From NCBI GenBank assembly GCA_963576735.1, contig OY755183.1, forward strand, positions 16,635,213 to 16,699,212: a stretch of 64,000 nucleotides of DNA, in the 5' to 3' direction. The notes beneath the pieces were generated by a model. That model did no database searches. It was not told the origin of the DNA and saw only the letters and a program-made list of their open reading frames with translations. The position numbers were made by a program, and so were the translations under genes. Position 1 is the stretch's first letter. Each line of letters starts with the position of its first letter. Positions 31,591 through 42,981 of this stretch are shown piece by piece. The stretch is from Bedellia somnulentella (Eukaryota > Arthropoda > Insecta > Lepidoptera > Bedelliidae).

Positions 31591-32084
31591 AAGTAATAAA
31601 AACATTGACTATTTAAGCATGTAAGGAAAAATCAATCATAATACTCTCTTTTGTTAAACCGAAACTCAAATTGAAAGTCTGCTACGACGTATAAATGTTG
31701 GAATATGAAAGATCAAAGATCTTTATGTAAATCGAAACATAAAACGGAATGTGATCGCATCGTAAAAAGCGGGAAATAATTTTCAAAATGGCGAATGAGA
31801 TCGCTGAAAAGATTTCAATCCTACTTTATGAATTTTTAAATTCAAAAAGTAGGATTTCATAAAATATTTTTCTCTAAATTTAATCAGCTTTTCATGAGCT
31901 TAACTCTGAAATATCGCTTTTTCCTATACTTAACCAACTTATCAGTCTCAATGCAGATTTGTATAATTCTTCTTCTTTGATGATGGGCTTGACAGACAGC
32001 TGAAAGTTTCATAATAATGATTATTTCACAAGTTTAAATATTCTGCCTAGGCTGTTGAAATCATCGGCGGTCATTATGATAAAT

Positions 32085-32185
32085 GTAGGTGTTTAAAACA
32101 AATACATTTTCCAACCATATCGCCCACCAATCACTTACTAGTAAAATGCCCCCAAAGTGGTCTCTTCTCTTGCCCATGAAGAAAT
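32085..32185 (-). mobile_element. Family A fragment A19
   Basis: TCCAACCATATCGCCCACCA, ATCACTTACTAG and AAATGCCCCCAAAGTGGTC are a decayed middle/5' piece, reverse strand. Confidence 0.5.
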
Positions 32186-32792
32186 GGAGCTGCTCTAATA
32201 ATAAATAATAATAATAATAAGATTTTATTTGCCTTTTTTTAAATACATATTTACATAAACAACATGAGAAAAATACAAAAAGACAAAATGGTTTAGAGCT
32301 CGGTCTATTCACTGTAAGTGCTCTAGTGCTATTCTAATCTCTATCGTTTCTTAATCTAATCGGTTTTTTTACTACATTAACACTGGTTGTAAGTCATAAA
32401 GCCTGATTCTGAAATCAAAGTTGATATATTTACAACAAAATACATGAATATATAGAACACTTCATAAGAAAACTGAAGATTTACGAGGTGTACAGTCAGC
32501 AGCCATGATGAAGTGTTTGGTTTTTCATATATGTACGCTTTTCTTATAGAGACAAGTGGAAGAAAAATGTTTCTGGATGACATACACTTCTCTTAGACTG
32601 TACAAGGAAAACCATAAACCGCGCTAATGGAGTATCAGGAAAACATGCTTCACTACACGACAATAAATACGTAATATCATCTATTTTTTACCGATTTATA
32701 TTGTATATTCGGGCCAAATGGGACTCATAATAATCATCAAAATTGTGGAGATTGAAATAGATTTGATAATATAGATAACTGATTTAAGACAT

Positions 32793-33043
32793 CAAGATTT
32801 TGCTGTGTAGTGTCGGCTTAGAATAGCACTACCTCTTTTCTTCCGGTGGGTGTACGTAAGAGGCGACTAACGGTATTGGGGCTTTTTAAGGGATTTTTGG
32901 GCGATGCGAATGGCGACCAACAACCTTTATTTTACCATCTTTTCCCCACGCAACTTCGTAAAGTGACTGAGGAATTTCTAATTCGTTAGCTCTGGCTACC
33001 CCTTCTAGGGATTAATAGCCGTGAGTATATGTATGTATGTGTA
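32793..33043 (+). mobile_element. Family A copy A20
   Basis: Full-length, flanked by TGATTTAAGACAT at 32780-32792 and 33044-33056. Confidence 0.87.
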
Positions 33044-33108
33044 TGATTTAAGACATTAAGTAAAGCGATAGTTGTATTGGTAAAAAATGAGTTGGTTTGG
33101 TTAGTTAG

Positions 33109-33444
33109 TAGTCCGGTCGACAAGTCGCAAGAAGTGGAGTTGGGTAGAAAAAGGTCGGAATTTAATGAAACTTGGAGATGTTGTTCAGGTATGGTTAATT
33201 AACATTTTGTCAAGTTTTGGACCTCGAGGACCCTGTGCAAAAAGAGGAGCGGGGGGAGAACTGCAAAAATCTCGACCTTTCGTCAGTTTTTCGTCAATTA
33301 CCTTTTTTCCTTACATCCTACGACAAAAGCGTTTCAAAACATTTTGTAGTACGTGAAATTATCTACAATTTGAGTACTCACATATGTCTGTATGTCAATT
33401 CCTTACTGAGATATGGCGCTTCGCAGAAATAGTTTATTTCCGAA
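33109..33444 (+). repeat. Left TIR of second PIN-CXC element
   Basis: Nearly identical to the reverse complement of 34583-34912, with landmarks AAACTTGGAGATGTTGTTCA, GGACCTCGAGGACCCTGTGC and GAGATATGGCGCTTCGCA. Outside the terminal bases its sequence differs from the TIR at 17.6 kb. Confidence 0.88.
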
Positions 33445-33469
33445 ATTCAGCGTGAGCTAGTATCGAAGT

Positions 33470-34186
33470 GAAGCAAGCACATGAAGACGCCGAAACGTGT
33501 TGATCGTCAACACCGCCATATCCAAAGCTAGCGAATTCGACAGCGTCATTATTATTGTTGAAGATGTGGACATACTTATTCTGTTGACGGCATTGGGTAT
33601 GTTCATAAAAAACATCTATCTTCAGAAAAGTGGAAGATGTGGTGGTCCTAGTGTCCTCTACTCACCAAGTTCCTGTTCCTTTCCTCCCAAAGATATACTT
33701 TTAGTCAGCACCGTATGGATTGGAGAAGAACAAAATTTGCAGCACCTATATGAAGAATACCGCCCTGAAGTAGTGGCTCCGTTTCTTACATCAAACGCTA
33801 CTCCTCAGCAAATCAAGGACGCAAGCAAATCAAGCGTGGTTAGGTAATGAACTTCGCCCATCAGTTTGGGGCTGGAGCCTAACCACGCGAGGGGTACTAC
33901 CAATCCCCACAACAAAAAATGCTGCGCCAGATAACATCCTCCAAATTCCACTGGAGCTTGCAGCTGCAAGAAAGCAGGTCTTAGATGCTCAGCTATGTGC
34001 AAGTACTGCACAGATCACTCCTGCGAAAACGCCCCTGCAACTGATTTGAACGAGGAGGACTCGTCAGACATAATCGACGAATACGACGACGGCGAAGACG
34101 TCCTTGACAGTTTGATTGTGCAGGAGGACGACGAGCAATTAGAAGCAGAACCAACGGCTAAAAAATCTCGACAGGAACTGTTATGA
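33470..34186 (+). pseudogene. PIN-CXC protein remnant
   Basis: Three frames carry colinear homology. First comes VKQAHEDAET, then after a one-base slip LIVNTAISKASEF and IIIVEDVDILILLTALG, which match VKQADNDADVLIVETAIEQ and IVVGEDVDLLVLLTART of the intact copy. VWLGNELRPSVWGW near 33840 matches VWLGNKLNPEDCGW. Last is CKKAGLRCSAMCKYC with DHSCENAPATDLNEEDSSD (to 34186), which matches the CXC and acidic tail. The N-terminal PIN part and the middle, including the TGCDTTS segment, are deleted. Confidence 0.8.
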
Positions 34187-34455
34187 GTACAAATGTGTAC
34201 CTACTATGTGTGAGAGACCTTTCAACAATATCTCTGTTGCCTCTAGTGTATACTTTGTCAAAACCTTAATTTTGTTAATATCATTAATTTTGTTTACGAA
34301 AGGACTACGTCTTTTTTTACCTACCCTGGAACAATTATGTAGTGGAGGGAAGGAGAGGGAATATCGGTCTAAAAAGTAACTAATGTCAATACCAATATTA
34401 CCGACATGATATATGGTTGGTATGAAATTACAGTAGAAAATAAGCTTTTAAGAAT

Positions 34456-34495
34456 TGGGGTTAGGTGGGGAAGGGAGGGGGTATTGGGGGGGGGG
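34456..34495 (+). other. G-run cluster with quadruplex potential
   Basis: Within 40 bases there are G runs of 4, 4, 3, 5 and 10 separated by short loops (GGGGTTAGGTGGGGAAGGGA onward). It lies inside the second PIN-CXC element. Confidence 0.7.
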
Positions 34496-34582
34496 TTCAA
34501 AATTACAGACCATAATAACAACAATTATTATTATTAAAATAAGAAATAAGGTTGGTTTCTGCTTTTTTAAGGTATTTTTACT

Positions 34583-34912
34583 AAATTTCGGAAAAAAATA
34601 TTTTATGCGAAGCGCCATATCTCAGTAAAGAATTGACATACAGACATATGTGAGTACTCAAATTGTAGATAATTTCACGTACTACAAAATGTTTCTGAAC
34701 GTTTTTGTCGTAGGATGTAAGGAAAAAAGGTCATTGACGAAAAACTGACAAAAGGTCGAGATTTTTGCAGTTCTCCCCCCCCTCCTCTTTGTGCACAGGG
34801 TCCTCGAGGTCCAAAACTTGACAAAATGTTAATTAACCATCCCTGAACAACATCTCCAAGTTTCATTAAATTCCGACCTTTTTCTATCTGAAACCACCTG
34901 TCGACCGGACTA
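34583..34912 (-). repeat. Right TIR of second PIN-CXC element
   Basis: Inverted partner of 33109-33444, with a C-rich stretch (CTCCCCCCCCTCCTCTTTG) where the left TIR has its AGGAGCGGGGGGAG counterpart. Confidence 0.88.
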
Positions 34913-34924
34913 TAGGTTCTTTGT

Positions 34925-35050
34925 CTATATCATTATCAGCCAATAGACCTCCACTGCTGGACATAGGTCTCCCCCAAAGATCTCCACAACGACCGGTCCT
35001 GTGCTGCCTCATCCATCGGCTTCCCGCGACCTTTACCAAGTCTTCGGTCA
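34925..35050 (-). pseudogene. RTE-like LINE C-terminal fragment
   Basis: Reverse strand, it encodes the [23 protein letters not shown] tail (GCTTCCCGCGACCTT, CACAACGACCGGTCCTGTGC, CCTCCACTGCTGGACATAGG). A longer copy lies at 50145-50462. Confidence 0.65.
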
Positions 35051-35109
35051 TCCTTACTTATACTATACCTACCTACTACCTTTGACTATATACATACATA
35101 TATTTAAAT

Positions 35110-35256
35110 GTTGTTGGACACCCATCACCAACAACCTTTATTTTACCATCTTTTCCCCACTCAACTTTCCAAAGGTGGCTGAGGAATTTCTCATTCCTTA
35201 GCTCTGGCTACCCCATCTAGGGATTTATAGCCGTGAGTATATGTATGTATGTATGT
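35110..35256 (+). mobile_element. Family A copy A21, 5'-truncated
   Basis: Begins at GTTGTTGGACACCCATCACC, so the first 100 or so bases are absent, yet ATATTTAAAT flanks it on both sides (35100-35109 and 35257-35266). Truncation therefore happened at insertion. Confidence 0.85.
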
Positions 35257-35322
35257 ATATTTAAATATTAAGACTAAGGGTATAGGTACAGGGTATAGGT
35301 ACAGGTATTAAGGCACGGGTAG

Positions 35323-36198
35323 CGTAGTTTTAAAAATATCGGAGATTTCTTCAATCACTGCTCAAGCGTAATGAAATTATCGCCTTTATTACAACTTACA
35401 GCACTCATGTCTGAATATAGTGTAACTTTGTGCGTTTGAAAGCGCTTTTATGAACGGTTCAGATCAGTATCTCCGAAATTAAGCCAATTTTTAGGCTTTA
35501 ATTAATGCATCTACTGGCGCCATCTAGTACGTAATATGTAAATTAGTAAGGATTTGGTTTTGGTCGCGTGCGATTATTATGTTTCATGTATAATTTTGGT
35601 GTTTCTGTACCGATTTCTATGATTCTTTTTTTATTAAGTAGGTAATAATGTTAACTTTTTAAATAAGGGTGATTGTGAGTATAAACGTAAGAGAAAACAA
35701 ATATAATCAGAATGCTCCGAACTGCTAAGCTATCAGGAGTTACACGTGTTGTTCTGAGTCAACCATAAAAGATAGACATATGCTGTTCAGAAATATTTTT
35801 TAGACAATTTTATGTAGAATATTTCCGCCATACGTGATTTCTATGTAACTTTAACCATTAGGCTGCACACGCGACGGAAGCTTAAGAAATGGAGTAACTT
35901 CTCCCGTTTTCCCAAAATTTCCCAAAATTCCCCATCACTACTCTGCTGAAAAGTATACTATAACCTGCCCAAGAGTATGAAAAATAATTGTGCCAAGTTT
36001 CGTTGTAATCCGTCGAGTAGTTTTTGTTTCCATAAGGAACATACAAACCGACAGACAGACAGACAGAAAGACAGACCAAAATTTTACTGATTGCATTTGT
36101 GGCATCAGTATCGATCCCTAATCACCCCCTGATAGTTATTTTGAAAATATATTTCATGTACATAATTGACCTCTCTACAGATTTATTATAAGTATAGA
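35323..36198 (-). mobile_element. Non-autonomous Helitron derivative, copy 2 (3' end truncated)
   Basis: On the - strand it starts TCTATACTTATAATAAATCT at 36198 preceded by A, and runs to CGCTACCCGTG at about 35323. It stops just short of the terminal GCGAAGCTGGG...CTAG end seen in the 41-42 kb copy. It has a single copy of the segment that is duplicated there. Confidence 0.8.
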
Positions 36199-36662
36199 TT
36201 TCGTCACGGGGTATGGTAGACTCGATCGAAACCTTACCTGAATAATAAAACATAAAAAATAATGATGTTGAGTCAAAGATATTAAACTATACTTACTAGA
36301 ACATAGATGGGACACTTCGTACTAAACCTGTAATCTTGGAAAGAAAAACGCCATCTAACGTCCACTGGAATAACTTATGCATTTTTTGATTTTTCTAATA
36401 TATGAAATAATTCAGCTTTTGTATGTTCGATGGCGTTAGTTGTATTAAGGTACTAGAAATGCTAGTGATGTCCATGGTTATCTAATTTTTTTAAAGAACT
36501 TGTTGAATGTGGTAAAAAAAAGTTTTTTTTTTATATTTTTATTTTTAATTTACATTAACACTAATTTTACCAAATTAAAACTATAACTTACTAATAAAAT
36601 AAAATAAAACGATGGCAAAGGAATTTAACAAAACTTTTTTTAAGGGACTTGATTCAATGCAA

Positions 36663-37180
36663 TCAAGTCCCTTGAAATAAAATAAGTTTTGTTAATTTTT
36701 GTCTTTTGGACTGGATGTGAACACCAGGGTCCAACTTTGCTATATAACGTAGTTTAATATTTGCGTACGATTCAATGACCGCTCGTATCAAATGTAATCT
36801 GTGATTGAGCATGGCAGGACTTTCGAGTGAATGAACAATAAGGCCTTCGAAAACTTTCGAATTAATAAATTCTTTCAACACTTTATTTATTATAAATTGA
36901 ATATTGTGCCTTGAACAAATTCCTTTTCCATCGTTTTCATTACAAAGTTTTCTTATTAACATTTCCGTTGCTTTGCACAATTCAAAAACACTTTTAGTGG
37001 CAAAGCAGAGTCCACCCATATCCTTTATACTGATCAGTTTATGAAAATCTATTTCTTTATCGGAAAACAAACTTGAAACATAAATTTCACATTTAATTTT
37101 TTTGCTCAATAGTCGTGATACGTAACCAGATATGTACCCTACAATTTGTTGTGGTATACTAAATACATCTATACTACCTT
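36663..37180 (-). pseudogene. P-element-like transposase, C-terminal remnant
   Basis: The reading frame extends beyond the nearest Met (a non-ATG codon at 37109) to about 37180: FSIPQQIVGYISGYVSRLLS. KDMGGLCFATKSVFELCKAT, MLNHRLHLIRAVIESY, IKLRYIAKL and the terminal SKRQKLTKLILFQGT follow. This order matches the C-terminal region of P-element/THAP9-type transposases, by my recollection. The catalytic RNaseH-like core and the THAP domain are absent. No P-type terminal repeats were located. Downstream sequence (36480-36660) is AT-rich. Confidence 0.7.
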
Positions 37181-37801
37181 ATTAAACAAATTTCTTTATG
37201 AAACCTACAAGAATAAGCTTTTTAAGTATAGCGACACGCGGAACAAGCAACGCGGATCGTTCAGTTTAAAACGATCGTAGTGATTATCAGTCATTCGAAA
37301 TTGCGTTGCTCTGAAAATCGCATTCAACCAAACGACACGCTGTAAATATCGCTACAATAATACATAGTTTACTTAAAAAAATTACGAACTTTGGAACAAC
37401 TGACTTTTTTTACATTTACGGGAGTTAAGTTAGATTGATTCACGAACTGAACAAGTTTAAAAATGTTTAAGTCACAGGTTTTTTTAATATGAAAAAGTGT
37501 TAGCTTGGCGTCGCTCACTCGACTCTCGCTTGACCACAGTAGCTAAAGGTTTGATACATCTGAATTAACTTTAACGAATTAGTGAATCTACTCAACAATA
37601 GATGGCGCTGTTTTAAATTACAAAATATATTCTAGTAATTTCTAAGAAATATAAAATGAAACACTTAAAATAAATGATTAAAAATATAAATAGTTACGAA
37701 AATAAACTGATTTGTTCTTCTGCTTGCGCTCCATATTTGGATTTACAACGACATGTTACCTATGACGTACTTTCTCGCGGACGACTTACGACAGACTGAA
37801 C

Positions 37802-37831
37802 GACTTGTTACTTACCTAAATGTAACAAGTC
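37802..37831. other. Perfect 10-bp hairpin
   Basis: GACTTGTTAC, a 10-base loop, then GTAACAAGTC. It lies in otherwise unassigned DNA between the P-element remnant and the Helitron helicase remnant. Confidence 0.5.
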
Positions 37832-38119
37832 TTAGCGTACAAACTAAGTGTAATATGTCCGGTCTATAATATATAAGTTTAAAGTCTTTGTGTTGAGTCG
37901 ACAACATCTATCCGCAAAATTCGGATGGTCGAGTATTTTGCTAAATTCTAATAGTGCTGACAGAAAAATTTCAGTCGCCATTTGACTGACAACTGATGAC
38001 ACAAACGTTTTGTTTCATAATATTTTTCAATCGTTTCGCAAAGGATACTTTTTTAAAGGAGGTTTCGATTGAGCCTGCCGTTCTCCTTGACGAAATGACT
38101 CAGATGTAGATCCTATGTC

Positions 38120-38425
38120 TCATATGTCGTTAGGGTCACCAGCCGCTAGGTTATTGAAAGAAATTTATTTAGTAATTTGGTATGAAGCACTAAACGTCAT
38201 GATATTGTTGTAGTTTATTAACACGAATGACTCCTGCAAGATATAATCAATAATAAATTACCTTTTGGAGGGAGAACTTTGTTTTTTGCAGGAGATTTTC
38301 GTCAGATTTTACCAGTGGTACGTAATGGGTCACAAAATGATATTATAAAAGCTTCAATGAAGCACTTTTTCAGATTGATAAAAACAATGAACGAAGCTAT
38401 AGGAATCTATGTCATATTTCACCTG
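38120..38425 (+). pseudogene. Helitron helicase (PIF1-like) remnant
   Basis: In shifting frames the sequence gives SPAARLLKEIYLVIWYEALN (Walker B region, with Tyr where Asp is expected in IIWDEA), then LLQDIINNKLPFGGRTLFF and AGDFRQILPVVRNGSQNDI, then IKASMKH. GDFRQ-LPV is the hallmark of Helitron RepHel helicases. At least one frameshift and the lost Asp make it a relic. The Rep domain is not present. The relic is followed at 38473 by a family B SINE. Confidence 0.75.
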
Positions 38426-38472
38426 AGCGAAGCCGGTTTTTCATCTAGTACATTTATATTTTTATGACACTA

Positions 38473-38835
38473 TAGACGACGTGATAGCTCAATGGGTAGA
38501 ACACCGGTTATCGTGCAAGCGACTAGTGTTCAAATCCCAGGTCGGGCCTACACCAATTTGTCTTTTCTAAAGACATATGTGTGATTAATTTATCATAATT
38601 GCTAACGGCGAGGGAAAACATCGCGAGGAAACCCACATGGCTGAGTCCTACTTACTGACGACTGTGTATTCGTACAAAACGGCGATAGGAGTGCACGTGA
38701 GTACACTGTCCATGCAAAACATGGGTACTCTGAACACCAGGTGACAATGTCGCGTGATGTTCAAAAGTATTAGTACCTCTGCCAACCCCTTCGGGAATAT
38801 TCGGCGTGGACATTTATGTTATGTTATGTTATTTC
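38473..38835 (+). mobile_element. Family B SINE, copy B7
   Basis: Head ACGTGATAGCTCAATGGGTA, B box GTGTTCAAATCCCAGG, body slightly shortened near GGCGATAGGAGTGCACGTG, and a TTATGTTATG tail. Confidence 0.85.
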
Positions 38836-39139
38836 ACTATCTATTTCTTCCCAACCTCTGAAGTGGATTTATGAAGCACTGCCTACCCCTTTTTGGTAAA
38901 GTTGCTGTGAGCTCATAAGTTATCTATCTCGATCTCTATTAAATTGGAATTAGTAGATAATGGAGTGGTCTCTCGTTTATACTCTACTGGCTGACCCGAC
39001 AGACTTTGTACTGTAAATTTGCTTATGCCAAACTTTAGGCATTTTTCTGGTACTCTGAGTTCAATCAGGCGTGAATATTTTATTGGTCAAATGTTTCCGG
39101 GAGTAAAAGTATCCTATAATTTAAATCTTTTTGTTCATG

Positions 39140-39241
39140 AAAACCTCATGTAATCCCCACATGAGGTTTTCCTAATATTACTAATAAATAAAGGAAAGAA
39201 AAATTTCGACACAGGCGGGATTTTTTTCTTTCCTTTATTTA
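39140..39241. repeat. SINE relic forming a foldback
   Basis: Contains CCTCATGTAATCCCCACATG AGG (a short hairpin) and then AATAAATAAAGGAAAGAAAA mirrored by TTTTCTTTCCTTTATTTATT. AAATTTCGACACAGGCGGGA between them is a scrap of the tRNA-like element seen at 13981. It interrupts an older repeat: GTAAAAGTATCCTATAATTT before it and TTAAAAGTATCCTATGTTAT after it. Confidence 0.5.
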
Positions 39242-39757
39242 TTCTTAATTTATTAAAAGTATCCTATGTTATAATTTGGGTCATTATTTAGCATTCTGCT
39301 AAATTTCAGTCATATACATTCTGTAATTGAGAAACCTCTTTACCTCAAACACACAAACATCCAACCATCTAAACTTTCACATTAATAATATGAATAGGAT
39401 GAATCCTTAATTTTTATTTAACCGCAAAATGACCACAAAGGATTAAAAACTCTTTGAAGAAAGAATTCCCCCAAAAAGTGCTTAAAATAATCAACAGTCA
39501 TTTATTTCACCCCGACACGACAACGACTAATTACCATTTTCACTTAACCGAATGAAATTACCATTTGCTTAAGACTTTACAATCATTTATTTAACAGGAC
39601 TGCATTTTTTTTTAATATACACAATATCTTTTTTGTTGTTATATAAGAAAAAGTTATAAAAGAAAGAATCAAAGAACGATGCAATAATGCATAGAATAGG
39701 ATATAAAAGTGCTGACATTAATTGACACTTCAGTAAAACTAAACTAATAAACAGAAT

Positions 39758-39982
39758 ACATACATACATATACTCACGGCTATAAATCCCTTAACGGGGT
39801 AGCCAGAGCTATGGAATGAGAAATTCCTCAGCCACTTTTGGAAGTTGATAAATGTTTTGTTGACGGGTCTCCAACCACATCGCCCAAATTGTACTAAAAA
39901 AGCCCCTATACCCTTAGTCGCCTCTTACGATCACCCACGGGTAGAAATGGGGTAGTGTTATTCTAAGCCGACACTACACGGC
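39758..39982 (-). mobile_element. Family A copy A22
   Basis: Conserved reverse-strand copy lacking a short piece around GGGGAAAAGATGG. An imperfect duplication (ATAAACAGAAT / ATAATCAGAAT) flanks it. Confidence 0.8.
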
Positions 39983-40066
39983 AAATAATCAGAATGAACA
40001 TATCGAATACAGTGAACATGTATTTCCCTGAAGGAAATATACATAGGTAATTATATAATTCTTCAT

Positions 40067-40304
40067 ACGTATAATCACGGACAGATACCCCCAAAAGGGG
40101 TAGCCAGAGCTTTAGAACTAGGAACACATACCACCAAATTTAGAAGTTCATACGGGAGAAGATGGCAGTAAAAAAGTATCGTTGGTGATGGGTAGCAACA
40201 GCATCGCCCAAAAACCACTTAAAAAAGGCTCATACCCTTAGTCGCCTCTTACGTCACCCGTGGGTAGAAAGGGGAGTAACATTCTAAGCCGGCACTACAC
40301 GGCA
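40067..40304 (-). mobile_element. Family A copy A23
   Basis: Reverse-strand, moderately diverged, flanked by ATAATTCTTCAT at 40055-40066 and 40305-40316. Confidence 0.82.
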
Positions 40305-40562
40305 ATAATTCTTCATCACGACCTTTTATTACTATGTGTTATGAGCACCTTTAATTTTCTGGGTTAACTACATCTGAGTTGTCTCACTCACAATCAGACA
40401 CGATTTTGAAAGACAGTTACAGTGATCTTATCATCCAAAAATTGTCTGGAAGAGTTCGCTTTCAGTGTTAAGAACAACAAATTGTAGCTTTCTTCAATCG
40501 TATTTAAAAACGTAACGTCTGTCAAATGTTTCAAATGTTTTTTTGATTATATTCTACAATCT

Positions 40563-40652
40563 CAGAAAGCCAGAGCTACGGAATTAGAAATTTCTCACCC
40601 TGCTACCCCTTCTAGGGATTTATAGCCGTCAGTATATTTATGTAATTTCAGA
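40563..40652. mobile_element. Family A 3'-end fragment with inverted arm (A24)
   Basis: AAAGCCAGAGCTACGGAATT in - orientation is joined to CTGCTACCCCTTCTAGGGAT in + orientation, leaving only the 3' hairpin region and tail. Confidence 0.6.
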
Positions 40653-40966
40653 AAAGTTTGCCAGAACTTCTAAATCTACAATATTTTAACCATTCAGAGA
40701 GTACTGCGATGGGTTTCTATGTTTACAAATACTCACCTAAAACCCAGGTGGCTCTAGTATAGCATTTATGCTGTGCTAGCTACAGTCAAGACACGTGTCT
40801 AATAGGAGAGAAAATCGGCTTTTTAACTTATTGTGCTAAAGCTCAATTTCATCGTATAAGTATAACGCGTTGCAACAGATGATAAGAAACTATTTTATGT
40901 CAATTCTGCAACATACGACAAAAATAAAAGAATAACAAATAAATTATTGCGCATATTAAATCTATA

Positions 40967-41085
40967 TCTATACTTATAATAAATCTGTAGAGAGGTCAAT
41001 TCTGTACATGAAATATATTTTCAAAATAACTATCAGGTGGTGATTAGGGATCGATACTGATGCCAAAAATGCAATCAGTAAAATT

Positions 41086-41147
<62 letters not shown>

Positions 41148-42299
41148 GGTTTGTATGTTCCTTATGGAAACAAAAACTACTCGACGGATTTTAACGAAAC
41201 TTGGTACAATTATTCTTCATACACCTGCGCAGGTTTTTGTATACTTTCCAGCAGAGTAGTAAAGGGGAATTTTGGGAAATTTTGGGAAAACGGGAGAAGT
41301 TAATACATTTTTTAAGCTTCCGTCGCATGTGCAGCCTTAATGGTTAAACTTACATAGAAATTATGTATGACGGAAATATTTTTCATAAAATTATCTAAAA
41401 AAAAATCCTCAACAGTTTATGTCTATCTTTTACGGTTGACTCACAATAACACGTGTAATTCCTGATAGCTTAGCAGTTCGGAACATTCTGATTATATTTG
41501 TTTACTCTTACGTTTGTAAACCTCTCACTCAACCCTAATTTAAATAAGGTAACATTATTACCTATTCAATAAAAAAAGAATCATAGAAATCGGTAGAGAA
41601 ACACCGAAATTATACATAAAATAAGCCATCGCGCCCGTGACCAAAACCGAATCGTTACTAATTTACATATAACATACTAGATGGCGCCAGTAGTTGCATC
41701 CTACAACACGTAATGATTTATTTTTTAGATTGTTATAAATACTTCATAGCGTTTTATTCCAAAATTTGCTATTAAACGGAAATACTGAACCGTTCATTAA
41801 AGCGCATTAAAAATCACCAAACTACACTGTTTAGGGAGTGCTATAAATTTAATAAATTGAAAACATTGCGCTGAATTTCACAATGCTTGAGCAGTGACTA
41901 AAGAAAGAAACCTCAGATATTTAAAAAACAACGCTACCCGTGTTATACATAAAATAAGCCATCGCGCCCGTGACCAAAACCAAAATCTTTACTAATTTAC
42001 TTATAACATACTAGATGGCGCCAGTAGTTGCATCCTTCAACACGTAATGATTTATTTTTTAGATTGTTATAAATACTTCATAGCGTTTTATTCCAAAATT
42101 TGCTATTAAACGGAAATACTGAACCGTTCATTAAAGCGCATTCTAAATCACCAAACTACACTGTTTAGGGAGTGCTATAAATTTAATAAATTGAAAACAT
42201 TGCGCTGAATTTCATAATGCTTGAGCAGTGACTGAAGCAAGAAACCTCAGATATTTAAAAAAACAACGCTACCCGTGCGAAGCTGGGACGATCCACTAG
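40967..42299 (+). mobile_element. Complete non-autonomous Helitron with internal tandem duplication
   Basis: Begins TCTATACTTATAATAAATCT right after A and ends CGAAGCTGGGACGATCCACT AG right before T. That matches the TC...CTAG ends and A-T target rule of Helitrons, with no target duplication. Inside are a (CTGT)n run at about 41086-41147 and two tandem copies of a segment of about 333 bp (41611-41943 and 41944-42277). There is no Rep or helicase coding. Two shorter relatives lie at 5392-6293 and 35323-36198. Confidence 0.88.
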
Positions 42300-42728
42300 T
42301 TTAAAATAAAAATGGTTTTGAAATTAAAATATAGTGGTTTTTGAACTGGCCCTGTCTTAGGTGAAACCTGTATTGCGGATAAGAAATTTGTGACTATGTG
42401 TTTCCTTGGGCAACAAATGCACATTTTTCTTTCTCCCTTTCTATAAGACAATCAAAGTGAACAAAATTAAAGGAATACCAAAGTTTGCCCGTGGGCAGAC
42501 TTTTTCAATAAGCCCGTTATTTATTCAAGTCGGTTTAATTAACTGCGGAGACGGTCTGGGGCCGACAGTCTTACCAGGCAATTAGTAGCAACTTTCCTGA
42601 TTTGCATGTTATGGGGAAAGTTCAGGAAGTTTACGCTGGTCACCCTGTAGCATACGTAATTGGCTAATTTAGGTGTGGTATTGTTTGTTACGTTGGTACT
42701 TCAAGAATTTCCACATATATACTTATGT

Positions 42729-42981
42729 ATTTCGCTGTGTAGTGTCGGCTTAGAATAACACTACCCCATTTCTACCGGTGGGTGTACGTAAGTGGTGACT
42801 AACGATATTGGGACTTATAACGAATTTTTTGCGATGCGGTTGGAGACCCATCACCAACAACTTTTATTTTGCCATTTTTTCCCCACTCAACTGTCCAAAA
42901 GTGGCTCAGGAATTTCTAGTTCCTTAGCTCTGGCTACCCCTTCTAGGGATTTACAGCCGTGAGTATGTATTGTATGTATGT
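42729..42981 (+). mobile_element. Family A copy A25
   Basis: Full-length, flanked by ATACTTATGT at 42719-42728 and 42982-42991. Confidence 0.86.

Larger units (their letters stand above)
33109..34912 (+). mobile_element. Decayed second PIN-CXC DNA element
   Basis: The 1,804-bp element has ends TAGTCCGGTCGACA and TGTCGACCGGACTA within TIRs of about 330 bp (33109-33444 and 34583-34912). A TAG target duplication at 33106-33108 and 34913-34915 flanks it. It shares the TAGTCC-GTC end and the 3-bp duplication with the 17.6 kb element. Internal coding remnants match parts of the 458-residue protein. The strand given is that of the coding remnants. Confidence 0.85.
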
